Source of the DNA: Planococcus citri
Lineage: Eukaryota > Arthropoda > Insecta > Hemiptera > Pseudococcidae
Assembly: GCF_950023065.1 (NCBI RefSeq)
Contig: NC_088681.1
Coordinates: forward strand, 43,744,836-43,808,835
Length of the DNA stretch: 64,000 bases
Direction of reading: 5' to 3'
The first letter of the stretch is position 1. Every line of letters begins with the position of its first letter. Shown piece after piece: positions 50,571 to 63,228 of the stretch. The notes beneath the pieces are model-generated. The model searched no databases. It was not told the DNA's origin and saw only the letters and a list, made by a program, of their open reading frames with translations. The position numbers and the translations under genes were made by a program.

Positions 50571-51286
50571 AGGGCACTTAAAAGTGACGTCACACTCGTC
50601 TGATAATCGAAGTGGTGTGCAAACGATGCGAAATGTACTAGGTATTGTGCTCGCTGTTTAAACTAAAATTACTCAAAATTTTCAACGAACACATTGATAT
50701 TTTAATACAGCAAAATGTTCGTAGTTTTATCCTCTTTAAATTAATTTTTTCCCGAAAGCTCTACCTTTTACCGTTCAAAAGTTTTCGTAGTTTAAAGTTG
50801 CGAAAACAAGGCTAAAACCAGCTGCGGGCGGCAAGTATTGAACTTTGAACTAAAATTACTTAAAATTTTCATCGAACACATAAGTATTTTAATACGGTAA
50901 AATGTTCGTAGTTTTATTCTCTTTAATTTGATTCTTTCCCGAAAGCTCTACCCTTGACCGTTCAAAAATTCTTGCAGTTCAAAGTTGCCAAAAGAGTTCA
51001 TTACTTGCCGTCCGCAGCTGGTTTTTTCCTTGTTTTCGCAACTTTTAACTTCAAGAACTTTTGAACGGTAAAAGGTAGAGCTTTCGGGAAAAAATCAATG
51101 TAAAGAGGATAAAACTACGAACATTTTGCAGTATTAAAATATCAATGTGTTCGTTGAACATTTTGAGTAATTTTAGTAAACAGCGAGCACAATACGATTC
51201 TCCATTCAGTACTGTATATTTTTCGACTTGGTTTACACACCAGTTCGTTATCACGTGACTTGGATGACGTAGTTTGAAATGCCCTA
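50571..51286. mobile_element. About 715-bp foldback element with AGGGCA ends
   Basis: The left end ATAGGGCACTT and the inverted right end ATAGGGCATTT match. Arms of about 260 bases pair (for example CGAACACATTGATATTTTAATAC and TTTCCCGAAAGCTCTACC in inverted copies). A third, direct copy lies in the middle at about 50840-51000. No coding capacity. Confidence 0.7.
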
Positions 51287-52613
51287 TAACAGAACATGAA
51301 CCAGAAAACAAAAATTCACCAGACATTCAATTTTTTGGATTTTTTAGGTGTTCAAGTAAGTCAAAAAACTGGCCGATGACTGAATTTTTTTTTTAACCCC
51401 GATGAATTCAGATGATCAAAAAAGAGGATTTCTTTTGAGGATTTCAGAGCGAGGGGAGGGTATTTTAACTCGGGAAGTAGGTATATTTACATAATAAACA
51501 ATTCTCCAATTATTCGTTATTTTCGTTTAGCCAAATGTCAGTATGGGTCATTTTTTTTTTAAAAGCCCGTTAGACAATTTTATTTTGAACTAAAATGTTC
51601 CAATTTATTTATTTTTTCATCTTTCATGTAAATTTTTGACCAAAATGTCTATTTTAGCTTCTTTTTTCACAAATGCAAGTTAATTTCATTTGTACTTACA
51701 GTAATTATTTTTAAAAAAATTGTTGGAATCAAATCAACCTAGTGAGGATGCAGAGGAAGAGAAGAGGGATATTAGGCACACAGCCCACTTCTCATTAAAA
51801 ATTTGCAAAATTGATTTCCCAGAAGGAAAATTGAGTATTTAGTACTTATATGTATAATTTTGTTTTTTAAAAAAAAGCTCGCATAGGTAGTGAAAAAAAA
51901 AATATTCAAGCAGAAAAAATAAAACTTGAGTGGTTGGTAATTTTCACTCCAGGTTACGCTCTCCTCTCCCTCCTCCTCAATAATTTCAATCAGAAAAAAT
52001 TTCTCGTTTTCAACTTTCTTCAAATATTTGATTTATAAAAAAAATTCAAAGTTCACCTCATCACTAAATTGAGCTTATGAGATTGTGAAAAATAGTAATC
52101 GTTCTAGAATCTACCTTATCGCCTAAATAAAGTCATAAAAACTAATTATTCGATAATAATTTACACAAATCAAAATCTAATCAAATGGGCAGTGAAAATT
52201 TGAAAATTCTGAACGGAATGATACAGCAATTTGGTGACAATTTAAAAACATGTAACATACGAGTATGAACAAGAATTGAAAATTCATTAAAAAAAACAAA
52301 ATAAAAATCTAAAAAATTGCGTTTAAAACAAAAATTTGAAAAATTTTGAAACGTCAGGTCAAAAGTATATTGAAATCGGAAAAAAACTACTTACATTGAA
52401 AAAGAAAAAAAATCAAGAATTTGGATTGAAAATAAAAGTTGAACAAAATAAGTTGAAAACAAAAAAAATAAATAAATAAAAACCTAAATATAAAAAAACA
52501 ATAGTTGAAAAAAAAACACTTTAAAACCAAACAAAAAAATATATAACCATGATTAAAAAACAAAGCGTCAAAATATGTAATTGAAAAAATTAATATTTTA
52601 ATGTGAAAAAAAT
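51287..52613. other. AT-rich non-coding stretch
   Basis: No supported gene. The minus-strand frames at 51772-52023 and 52387-52704 are Phe/Tyr/Lys-rich low-complexity translations. Confidence 0.5.
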
Positions 52614-53220
52614 ATGCGGAGTACAGGGAAAGAACGGTGAACCTGATTTTTTTCAATTTTTTTTTTTTTAATGTAATTTTGTTCATTGAGGAATGCACTT
52701 TCATGTAGTTTATGTTTTAAAGCATTTTTATCGGCATCATATTACTCAAAAAACAACAAATTGTAAGTGGTAAAAAATTGAAAGTTTAAAGCAAAAAAAA
52801 AAAAAAAAATTATAACAGAAATTTTTCATTTTTTATTTCTCGGTGGTATTTTGTTCATCGAGCTGAGCACTTCCATTCAGCTGTTGTTAAAAATGCACAT
52901 TTGTTCTATTTCACTCAGAATAACGACTTGAAAATCGCATAAAATGCAAATACAGGGAAAGAACGATGTACGAGTAACTGGGTCGCGTACAGGGAAAGAA
53001 GTGGTTATCGGAGCAAAACGTTGCTCGCGTGTTACGTTAGTTTAAAACTGCTCTACAGGTATTCTGATAATTTCTGAATGATATTTTCATGCTCAGAATT
53101 GTTCTAATAGACTTCAGGAATACATCTGAAATAATAAATCTCACACCAAATAATAATTACTTGCTCTCCTGTAAAATTTGCGAAATACCACTTACACCGT
53201 TCTTTCCCTATATTCCTCAT
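52614..53220. mobile_element. Probable 607-bp MITE with ACAGGGAAAGAACGGTG ends
   Basis: The left end ATGCGGAGTACAGGGAAAGA and the inverted right end ATGAGGAATATAGGGAAAGA match over about 25 bases with few differences. Two more direct copies of ACAGGGAAAGAA lie inside at about 52954 and 52990. No transposase and no clear target duplication. Confidence 0.5.
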
Positions 53221-54188
53221 GTAAAAACAGTCTTGTAAAAAAATTTTAAAAATCCAGTTTTAAAAAACCCACAAAAACCCACGATAAAAGACTCGGAAAA
53301 AATAGAAATAAAATACCTACTAATTCAGAGTTCTTGCACAAGTTTCAGTTTCAATACCAATACAGTTTAGTATGTAGTTGGGGAAAAAAGTGATACAAAA
53401 AACGAAAATTGAGAGCACGAATAATTCGAATAAATAATAATAATTGCCAAATTACTACCAACCTTAGTTTTTCAAAGCCAAAATAGCCACAAAAAAGTAC
53501 ATATAATATCAACTCCGTTACGATAGTAAAGCGAGAAAAAAAAGTAAAGAGAAGAAAATAAGAAACGACCTAAAGAAATCATTTTTCAATACATTTCATT
53601 TAGTTCAAATGAGATCATTGTTTTTTCTAAATGAAAGTTGAAATTAATTCAGAACGCCTTTACTTGAACAATCAACCGTATCAAAACACCTTAAACTGAA
53701 AGAGAATCTAGTCTCAAAAATTAAGCACCTCAAAACATCACACTGAAAACACATCACCTTCGATTTTCTCCTTTTACTTATTCATTCGAGAAAAAAATAC
53801 ACTTATTAAAATGTTTTATGTAAATAAATTACAACGCATCGATCGACATCGTAAAATAAAAATAAAACGACAAAAAAACAACTACGGCATGCAAAAGAAA
53901 GAGAAAAACAAACAATAACAAAAAAAAAACTACTAGAAATGGTTTTGTCATCTCTACAAGACAAAAAAAAGAAAAAGAAAAAGAAACAAATAAAAACGCT
54001 TAAGAGGTAGGTATACACATATTAATACTACAAAATACTTGAATCACAATATTACCTATCAAAAAACATAATAAATTATTTACAAAATAAAAACAAAAAT
54101 GCCAGCTTGATAGAACACAATGGATTGTAGCATAGATACGTGGATTTTATTTACAGTACGGACAAGATAAAGATGATCTTCAACGATA
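53221..54188 (-). other. Possible 3' UTR of the minus-strand gene ending at 54189
   Basis: A-rich on the plus strand, hence T-rich on the transcribed strand, with several AATAAA-type words on the minus strand. It lies directly downstream of the predicted stop. Confidence 0.35.
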
Positions 54189-54249
54189 TTAACGATCCGA
54201 ATATTTCCCCATAATCGAGCTGCTGTCATTGTTTACTTCAGTCATCCAA
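54189..54249 (-). CDS. Predicted short terminal coding exon of an unknown gene
   Basis: On the minus strand a long T tract followed by CAAATTTTAG is a textbook acceptor ending at 54250. The exon reads, after one base completing a split codon, WMTEVNNDSSSIMGKYSDR and stop TAA (54191-54189). The composition is protein-like and unlike the low-complexity frames nearby. The rest of the gene would lie to the right, probably beyond the window, since no upstream exon was recognised in 54250-64000. The family is not recognised. Confidence 0.45.
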
Positions 54250-56260
54250 CTAAAATTTGAAAAAAAAAAAAAACAACTGTGAGAACACCGAGAAATATTA
54301 CCTACATTTAAGAAAGAAAATGATAAACTCTTAAACGTACAGTTCATCATGCAGAGTGACTAGTGAGTCGGGCAACCCGCAACGAAAAATTTTGAAAAAC
54401 GAGTAGGTACGAGTTATTCGTTTGTTAAACAAATTTGAATAATTTTCTGCTATCACGCTTATCGTTTGACTGAAAAAACACGAATATTCCGAGATTTTTT
54501 TTCTTGGTTGGGGTGCGTGCCTGAATCAAATAGTCACCAAAGCAATTACGTACAATGTATCTTTATTAATTACGTTCAAGATTATCATTGCATTTATTCA
54601 CACTGCTTTGACATGCACAAATAAAACTTCAACACAATCGATCTCTAGTATTGAGAGGCGAATCTGCTATGTATTTTTTGGATGAGCAAAGATTATAATC
54701 GTCGGTTACAGTACATTTCCCCGAATACAAGAGTCTCAATTTTGAAATTTTAATAACCATTTATATTCCCATCGAAACATCCTTAAACGGATTTGCTTCC
54801 AGCTCAACAAGTCTCATTCAGCTAGTTTTCATTAAGGAGATTAAAAAGTTCATAGTGTAAGTGCACCAATGAGCTCTTGAGCTTTCTATGCTCACCACCC
54901 ATGCATTACATTCGCCACTCAACATAACGGAATATTACCAACCAGTTCATAAAATGTGTTCGCCATATCACTCCAGTCAACTAAGAAGTATAAGTAACAG
55001 AAATTCAACTTTTAAAATACATTCCTATTTTCACAATGATGAAAAATATTCCAAGAAAAGAGGGAGGGATGTTCTCGTGCCCATTAGGGTCATATAGGCT
55101 GGTATTTTAATATAAATCTTCAAAATTTCGTGGGTATATTAACACAAATTATCAATTTTTAAATATTTTCTATTTGGAAATCTTTTATTTTTATTTTTTT
55201 TGGAAGATCTGTACAGTGTACAGGCAAGTTTGTTATCATTTAGTGCACAAGTATAAACAAAAATGTATTCAGTTTAGGCCTACATAGTTTTGAAAATTTT
55301 CATTTCAAACTTCCCAATCATTTCAATTTTTCAAACTTAGACCTAATTTGAGACGTGATACGAAAGTTCTGCTTCGAAAATCATTTCAAAAAGGAGAGGA
55401 GAAACGTGACTCCGAAAAGCGGAGTAATTTTTGTAATAATGAAATAGGCAATGGAGTTTTTTCACTCAGACATAAATACCAAAACAGGTAATGCTGAATT
55501 TCCTCTTCCCATTTTCCAAAGTAGGTAATATTCAAAAATAACATTTTTAATTTTTTTTTTATATCATTCAATTCAAAATAAAAAAATAGGTAGGTAAACA
55601 GTCGATCACTAGTAAAATTCGAGCACAAAAAAATACTTTTCTTTAAATCTATGCACACCATGTTCAGAACGTTCAGATTGAAATTTTGTATCGAGCACGA
55701 GAGCAATTTCTTCTTTATAAATTGTTATCTATTTTATAGTAAATAATATTATACGCAGGCCTTTTTTTGTATTTCCTTCTTTGGGGGGACGCTAAATTGA
55801 AGTTGCAAGTTCCTAATTTTCATACACCCCCCCCCCGCCGCTTTCTTTCCAGAAAAAATCAAAGTACCTAAATTAATTTTTTATGTTAAAAAAATTGTTG
55901 AACTTTTTGAAATAGAAAATTTTGATTAGGTACTTTTTTTTTGCTCTTCAAGTAATAATATTCCATAATTCAAAAATTTCAATGTGACAGCCTTGACAGA
56001 TTTTGTATTTAGATAATTTTGACGTAAAAAAATATTCAACATTTTTTGAAAAAGTTGCCAAAATTCTTTCATTTTTTTAGTTTTTATGGGAATTTTTCGA
56101 TATATTTTTGAACTTTCCTATGTGTATGAACTATTGTACTAGCTATGTACTTATACGTATTATTAAATTCATGTACGTATATTTGAAAAATCCAAGTCGA
56201 CTCGACGATTTTAGCTTTTTATTCGATGAAAATATCGCATCGATTGCATATTTTTGAATT
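54250..56260. other. Probable intron, no features
   Basis: AT-rich DNA upstream (on the minus strand) of the terminal exon. Contains a C homopolymer near 55827. No supported exon. Confidence 0.4.
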
Positions 56261-56560
56261 AATGATCAGGATTTCGAATGCGGCCGTTGTTAGATAAGTT
56301 CAAGGCATCGTTGTCGGCATCGATGAGGATCTTTCAAACAACGTACTGCATAGAGCATACAACCATTTGCAAATGGAAAGTAGAAAGGAAGAAAGAGTAC
56401 GGAGGAAAGGTGAACATTGATTCACTGAGAGAGGGACCCACGAACTATCTCCTGGGGATGTTGATGAAAAGTGGTCTATGTGGTAGTCCTTAAGCCACAG
56501 GATACATACTAAACACAGCAGTATCACGACAGCATCCCAAGATCCGAATAACCAAAAATT
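56261..56560. repeat. GC-richer block sharing sequence with the window's first 100 bases
   Basis: About half G+C against roughly one-third around it. The part at about 56460-56520 matches bases 44-100. The rest is open for 71 codons on plus and 75 on minus, neither recognised. Most likely a dispersed repeat fragment. Confidence 0.35.
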
Positions 56561-59500
56561 TCGGGCCTTGAAAGTTCATTTTGTACATTTTTGGAGGATT
56601 TTTGAAAATTTTAAAACCACAAAAAAGCTTTTTTGAGGGAAACTTTCAAACTTTCTCATGAGATTTACATTTTTTTTCTTCGCAAGTACTGTATTATTTC
56701 GATTTAATCGAACCAAATACTTATTGAAAGATATATCATTCCTGAAACTGGGAATATATTTTGGAGCGCAGTGGTGCCAATTTTTTGATCATTATTTTCA
56801 ATTTTAAAAAATCAAAAAAAATAGCCAAAAACTTATTAAAATATTTTCCATGTTTTGAAATTGAAAATAATGATAAAAAAATAGACAGTTTTATCACAAG
56901 ATTATTCAAAATCAGAAGAGTTTTTTAAAAAAAAGTATTAAAAAAATTGGTTCATTGCGCCCACGCGGTTTTTTCCAGCATTGGCGCAATTGTTGAGTTT
57001 TAGTGAATCAATTGCGCCTCAAAAAATTCCCCCAACACTTTTCCATTTCATTGGAATTTCTGAAATTTATTTTGCAATTTTTCAGAGGCGTGACGGACGG
57101 AGTGATGTGCTGTGTGGGAGGGAGGGAGGGACGAAGGTGAGAACGAAATTTTGTCAACTTTTATCGTCGGATTTTCTCAAATTTTCACTCTAGACGGTGC
57201 CCTCCGATATTTTTCATGCTAATTAGCCAGGTGTGGTTAGAACAACTTTTGGAACGGGGAGTTGGAAAACAAAAATGTTGAATAATTTTAAATTTTCAAA
57301 AATTGTGCTTTTATACTTGACAAAAAATGTAAATTGTTCTACTGCAAGGTTGGTACTGAAATCAAAAATCAAAAATTCGCAATGTTTTTTTCGTGTTTTT
57401 TTTTTAGCTTTTTAGCCTTTGAAAATCAAATTCAAAACTAAAACAGAACATTTTCGATCTTGCCCGAGCGAATTGTTCAGAAAAATTACAATTTGTGGGG
57501 TACAACAAAATAAATTGTCAATGTAAGAAGTTTCAACGCCACAATTTTGTACATTTGGGTGTATTTTTTGAATGAAATTTCGCACTCTTTTTCGTGCTTC
57601 TTAAATTTCAGAAATTTGTGAGACGTCAATTTTTCTACCCTCTTACTTTGGTCGGAGAAAGGAAAATGAAAAGGATGTTTTGGAAATTTATAATTCAAGA
57701 AATAAAAACTCAAGGTTTTTTTTGGTAATTCTTTGATTTTTCCTTGCTTATAGACGATTTCTTCCAAACTTTCCCAAATTTTTCAACCTTTTCCAAAACA
57801 CCCAATTTTTTCGCATAAATTTTTCATCGGGGGGGGGCGTCCCCCATTGACACGCCTTTGCAATTTTTCAGAAACATGACTCCTCAGTTCACCTTTTAGG
57901 TCACTCTTATTAAAAATGGACCCGAAAATTATGTAAAATTCAAAATACGTAAGTACATAAATGCCTTAATATAGAGAAATATTCATTCGCTATAAATCAG
58001 TTTACAGAAAGAGAGAAGAGATGAGTTTAGGTGGATGGAATTCATGGGAGACAATAATTTTCTACAAAACAAGTTTTCAGGAAGAAGAAGTGGTGGTTGT
58101 AATTTCTAATTTGATAGGTATTAATAAATGATAACTACGATAGGTATGCCTAACTAAGTAAAGCGTATAGCGTTTAGTAAGAGATAAACGTTTCAAGTAA
58201 GTAAGGTTTATGTTTGTGTCTGTTTAGTAGGTACTCGTTAGTTTAAGTTGTGTATATTGTGGATGTTGGTATGGTACATAAATATAATCACACTTCATCA
58301 TTCATAAGCATTAAAATCGAGGTACAAAACAAACGATACAACTTAACCTACAGTAATTAAAAATAAATCCAGCGAACTCTATTTGATTTCACACGAATTA
58401 TTACACCATAGAATCTTCTGAGAGGAAAAAATCCTCCATCGCGAGAAAATTCAGCAGCAGACTGCTGAAATGACTCGCAGAGTAGTCACAGCCATTAAGT
58501 TGAATTTCTTATCAAAGGTTTGAGTCATTTCGCGTCAAATAGCAGAGCCTTTTAATATTTTCTCCGTGGGGTTCACGCTCAAAAATTCTGAAAAAATGAC
58601 TCCAAGTACAACACTGTTTATACTGATTAACACCTATCAGAAAATTAGGGTGATGTTTTCTCGTATTCTTCATTTTTGTACAAATTTCAAAAATTATCTA
58701 AAAACACAATTACTTTCCTTAAAAGATCGAAATTTGTTGTTTGGCCATCGCGGTGTAAGCCCACCATGAATTTTCAATGTTTTTACTGACTACATATTTG
58801 CCAATTTGTTTTTTGAAATTTATAAAATAGAGAGTAGCGAAAAATTTATTGATCAATTCCAATTTTTTTATAAATTAGTGAAATTTTTTCTCAATTAAAT
58901 GCTTACCTATTTACGCTGAATTGTTGTTAAAAATTATTGTTGATTTTGAGAATATGGAGTGAAATTTTTTAAAAATATACAGAATAATTTTATTTAATGA
59001 GTCAGGTTTGTTTTTTTGGAAATGCGGATTTAATTATGTATGTTCAATTTGTAAAATTACAAGTATTTTTGAGATTTCACAGTTTTTTGTTTTTGTTTTT
59101 TTTTTAATTTTTTGAGATAATTTTTAAATGAGTTTCGAATAATAAATTTGTGAGAATAGATTTAAGTAAATTTATTGCCCGTAATGTTTTTCAAAGTTTA
59201 TAAATACCTCTGAATTTAATTTTTAAAATTATTAAATTATGGGTACATACCTACGAGTAGGTAAGTAATTTAAAAGTTTACTTCATCAATAAGTTTTTTT
59301 TGCGTAATTCTCAAGTCATTTTTTCAGAATAATTAAAACAAATTTAATTTTTTTTGGACGATTAGAGACTTGGAGTGAATTTTCAGATGATAAGAGTTTA
59401 TTATATTTAAAATATTTCCTTGGAAATATGGTGTTTATTTTTTTCGATTTTCATCCATTTTAGAATTACGAGTAAAAATAATTTGTTTCAAATCAATTTT

Positions 59501-60110
59501 TATTTAATTTATATTATTGAATTGAATAATTTAATAATACAAATTTTTGATTATAGAAATATGGAGTCAAATTTTTAGAAAGTGTTCAAAATAATTTTCA
59601 AATTAAATTTGAAAGATAATTTTCTTTTTTAATAAGTTTAATTTTTTCTTTTTTTAAATATGAAATTGATTTTTGCTAAACTTTTCAAAATGATTCATCG
59701 AAAGTTAAAAATTACAGTCTATTTTTAAATTAAATTATTCATTAGATACCTACCTAAAATATTTGTTCAAAATTTACAAAATCAGCTTTCATTATCTACT
59801 TTGAGTATACTGCGGTTATCGAAATCCATCCTCACAAAAAATATTTTAAAAATTGCTGACTAGTGACCCCAAGAGCAAAAAGCTCCGCGATTTGACATTC
59901 GCTTTACCTACCTGTAGTTAAGCTTTTTCTGAGAGCAAAAATTACAATGAAAATAATTTTTGTTTCGTCTTATTCACAAAAAAAAAAAAAAAAATTGAAA
60001 CGGTGTTTGCAATATTTCTCGATGGTGTGACTCTGAATCCTCCGTGGTCTTTTTTAGATCTACTTACCTACTTGAAAATATTACCAATGGGTCGCTTTAA
60101 AACTGGCATT
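56561..60110. other. AT-rich non-coding stretch
   Basis: Contains dispersed GAATTTTTGAAAATTTT motifs of the foldback family near 56590, and a G run near 57830. 58560-60000 is especially A/T-rich. No supported gene. Confidence 0.45.
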
Positions 60111-60715
60111 CTCTGATTTGATGAACGAAATCAAGGTATATCGAAAAAGCATATCCTAAGACACTCGTAACCAAAATTTCAAGTAATAATTCATTTTTGT
60201 ATTTTTGGCGAATTTTTGAAAATTTTCAAAATTCAAAAAACTGTCTTAAGGAAGATTCTTCAACTTCTTCATGAGACTATCTTTTTTTCCAGCAAAGTGA
60301 ACCACTGTGAATAATTTTTCCAATTCAACTCTCACAAATCAACAACTAAGTACTTACCTACTAGTTTTAGGCACTCTGGAACCCTCCAACGGCTCCAACA
60401 ATTTTTCGATTCTCTCCAGAAACCTCAAATCATTCTGAAAAGGACAAAAATGAGCTAGAGGACTTATAAATTTGGTCGACGCCGATACTTTTGTCGGAAA
60501 AATTTAATTTTTTACTTTTTTTCTGGAATTTACAGATTGGCCTGCAGAAATTCACTTTTGAATAGCTAAAGTCGTCGGTCACTTTGCTCAAGAAGATTTA
60601 TAGGTACTTCATTAAAATTTCCTCTAAAAGAACATTAGTACCTACCTGAAACTTTGGCTATGGGGTTTCAAGACATGCTCTTTCAATCTATAGCTTTGTT
60701 TAGTGCAAATCAGAG
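60111..60715. mobile_element. 605-bp copy of the foldback family
   Basis: The left end CTCTGATTTGATGAAC and the inverted right end CTCTGATTTGCACTAAAC match, continuing over GAAA(G/A)AGCAT and CCAAA(A/G)TTTC for about 70 bases. The interior has the family's CAATTCAACTCTCACAAATC and CTCTGGAACCCTCCA blocks but no minisatellite. Confidence 0.6.
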
Positions 60716-61650
60716 ACTGTCAATTAAGAAGGTTCCATTATAACTATAAGAGAAGGCAGAACTTCTAACCATTTGTGAGTACGTATAGGTATACTCGTAG
60801 GTACACTTTTTGTATGTAGTAGAGTCATCTCACTGTTACGTCCTATAGCTTATCACAATAAATCCTATACTTAATTACCTATGATAGTTTTCCCCACCAA
60901 AACATTAAATTCAAAATCTATCTAGATACTGTTACTTACCGATTGTAATCAAGAATAGTAAATGCGTATAATTACAAAAAAACTGATCCGAATCAAAGAC
61001 GTATCGTGTTGGACGACACATTCCTATTGATTTTTTAAAAATTATTGTCACCTTTTTTCACAAGTTTCAATTTTTTTTAGACCTTTATTAGATTTTTCAA
61101 AGAACGTTTTCATATGTTTTAGAAATCGAAAGAACATATTAAGAAAACAATGTCCGACTTTGATTATCCCCAATTTTCCAGACGAATGGAAATTAAAATA
61201 GATCGATCGATTTTTAGACCGTTAGCAAAAAAAAAATCCGAAAATGCTAGGAAAAAATTGTTATGAAATCACCTCAAAAATACAGGATAAAAATGACTTA
61301 CTTATTAAAGCTCTTGAAATCAATAAAAATATAAACTTTTTTTTTTCAAATTTTTATGAAAAAGTACCCCATTTAGAAAAATAATGTACGTAGAAAAATG
61401 CACGCGTCGCTCCCGGTTGAATTTTTCCAACCACAAAAAAAAAAGAAAAAAATTAGTTCGTGAAAATTTTGATAAGTTGCGTATTTTTGGCAAATCTTTT
61501 ACGTTTGAGTGTGACAATAATTGTTACGTTGCTGCTATTGATTCGAATCAGGTCCGTTGTTATCAATAAAGGTACGTAATACGTATATTTCCGCGAGGCA
61601 TCGGAACTACGGACCAGGGATGCGTTTACTCTGACTATCGAAATCGGACC
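60716..61650. other. AT-rich non-coding stretch
   Basis: No supported gene. The 61- and 65-codon frames at 61320-61569 overlap on opposite strands and are low in complexity. Confidence 0.45.
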
Positions 61651-61774
61651 TTCGCGATTTCAAATTGGAAATTAGACATTATAGACAAAGTGTTAGCTAA
61701 TCAGTTTTGATTAACGAAAAAATCTGATTGGCCAACGCTTTGTTCTTGTGTGATTTCTAACTTGAACTCGCGAA
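61651..61774. repeat. Imperfect hairpin of about 50-bp arms
   Basis: TTCGCGATTTCAAATTGGAA and its partner (inverted TTCGCGAGTTCAAGTTAGAA) pair, continuing through ACAAAG(T/C)GTT(A/G)GC(T/C)AATCAG. About 75% identity by eye. Possibly an old MITE. Confidence 0.5.
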
Positions 61775-61845
61775 TCAGGCGACGCGGTAGCGTTGCCACC
61801 CCGCCCTCCCACGGTTTCATGCGCGTTGCGAAACCGTATTTCTCT

Positions 61846-62001
61846 AAATTTAAAGCAGTCAAATTTCACTGCTTAGCAGTCACGACATTTTGCCTTTTTA
61901 AAGCAGTAGTTTTTTTCACTGTTTTGCAGTAAAAAAAACTACTGCTTTAAAAAGGCAAAATGTCGTGACTGCTAAGCAGTGAAATTGACTGTTTCAAATT
62001 T
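61846..62001. repeat. Near-perfect 156-bp palindrome
   Basis: AAATTTAAAGCAGTCAAATT at the left is mirrored at the right with about three differences. Arms of about 75 bases meet at a ~5-base loop (ACTG-TTTTG-CAGT). The short AGCAGT/ACTGCT word is itself repeated within each arm. It could extrude as a cruciform or give a pre-miRNA-like RNA if transcribed. Confidence 0.8.
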
Positions 62002-62667
62002 AGAGCGTAGGCGGCCGGTGCGTGACGTCCGAGGAGTTATACATATATTCTGTAACTATTTCGTACCCTTTTCAGCGATATTCAAACGTAATTTTCTCAA
62101 AAACTATGCGTTTAATCAAAAAACGCAACGATACTTTTTTTCTTATTTTTTAAAGACCTTTCAGAATATATAAGAATTTTTTTTGTACGATGAAAATTCG
62201 CGAAGTTTCAAGTCCCCTTTTTTTGTCATTTTGGCACCTTTTCTTCTTCCAGTCTCACTCAAAGTTAGAAAGATTGGCTGAACCAATTTTGATGAAATTT
62301 GGAATATAGCTTTGATTTGTTACCCATTACTGACTCTTAATGAAAATTTTTTTTTTTTTTGAAAATTGACCCTTCACCCCCCTTTTTGGGGCCCAAAAAT
62401 TTTCAAAAATGATCCAAAATATCATAAGGCACTTCTCTGTTACAAACTTGATATTCATGCCAAATTTGAGCTTTCTAGCCCAATTACGTTTACTTTGAGC
62501 TGCGTTGAAAGATGCTGAAAAAAGGAAATTTTCGAAAAATTGACGAGTTTATTAATTGAAGGTATTGCCAAACAAAAGGTGATACAGGTGTACGTATATC
62601 AAAAGGCACTTCTACAATCTTCAAAGTACATTTGTACAAAATTTCATCGTGATTCGTGCCCTAACAT

Positions 62668-62911
62668 CCCCCAGACAAGTACCAAGGAGACAGAGAAATA
62701 CGTAGTAAATATCAGTTGGCTGCATTTCATGAAAACAAAAAATGAGCCAAAATTTGGGGCGGACAGATCCCTCAAATAAGTTTGATAATCTAACCAGAGT
62801 CTGGAAGATATGTCAGCACCCAAATTTTTGGGTCATTTTTTGTTTTCATGAAATGCAGCCAACTGATATTTACTACGTATTTCTCTGTCTCCTTGGTACT
62901 TGTCTGGGGGG
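62668..62911. repeat. Hairpin of about 92-bp arms with a ~60-base loop
   Basis: CCCCCAGACAAGTACCAAGG...CATTTCATGAAAACAAAAAATG (62668-62759) is inverted at 62819-62911 with only a few differences. Both arms encode the same fragment by mirror translation, which is not evidence of a gene. Confidence 0.8.
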
Positions 62912-62970
62912 TGTTTGCTTTAGGTACCAAAACTGTTTCATAGTTTGTCTTATACCATCTGGTTAAGTGG

Positions 62971-63228
62971 TACACGAAAAAAAAAACAATAAAAATTACT
63001 ATTATTTCAGTACAGTAACCGGATCCCATTCAAAAATAATAGTGATTTTTACTCAGCCAAAAAATACATTTTATCTAGAATTGGGTAAAAATTTATTACT
63101 CTCATAGTAAAATTTACTAATATCATAGTAAAATTTACTATTATCATAGTAAAAATCACAATATTTTTGAATGGGATCCGGTTACTGTATGAAATAGTAA
63201 AAATTATCCATACTTTTTTTTCCGTGTA
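62971..63228. mobile_element. 258-bp MITE with TACACGGAAAA-type ends
   Basis: TACACGAAAAAAAAAA at the left and inverted TACACGGAAAAAAAAG at the right. Sub-terminal blocks CAGTAACCGGATCCCATTCA pair perfectly. The centre has AGTAAAATTTACTA(A/T)TATCAT repeated two to three times. No transposase and no clear target duplication. Confidence 0.75.

Noticed and set aside
62540..63029. Paired frames sharing TSTKETEKYVVNISWLHF on opposite strands
   Set aside because: Explained by the hairpin at 62668-62911. There is no start, stop or domain support for a gene.
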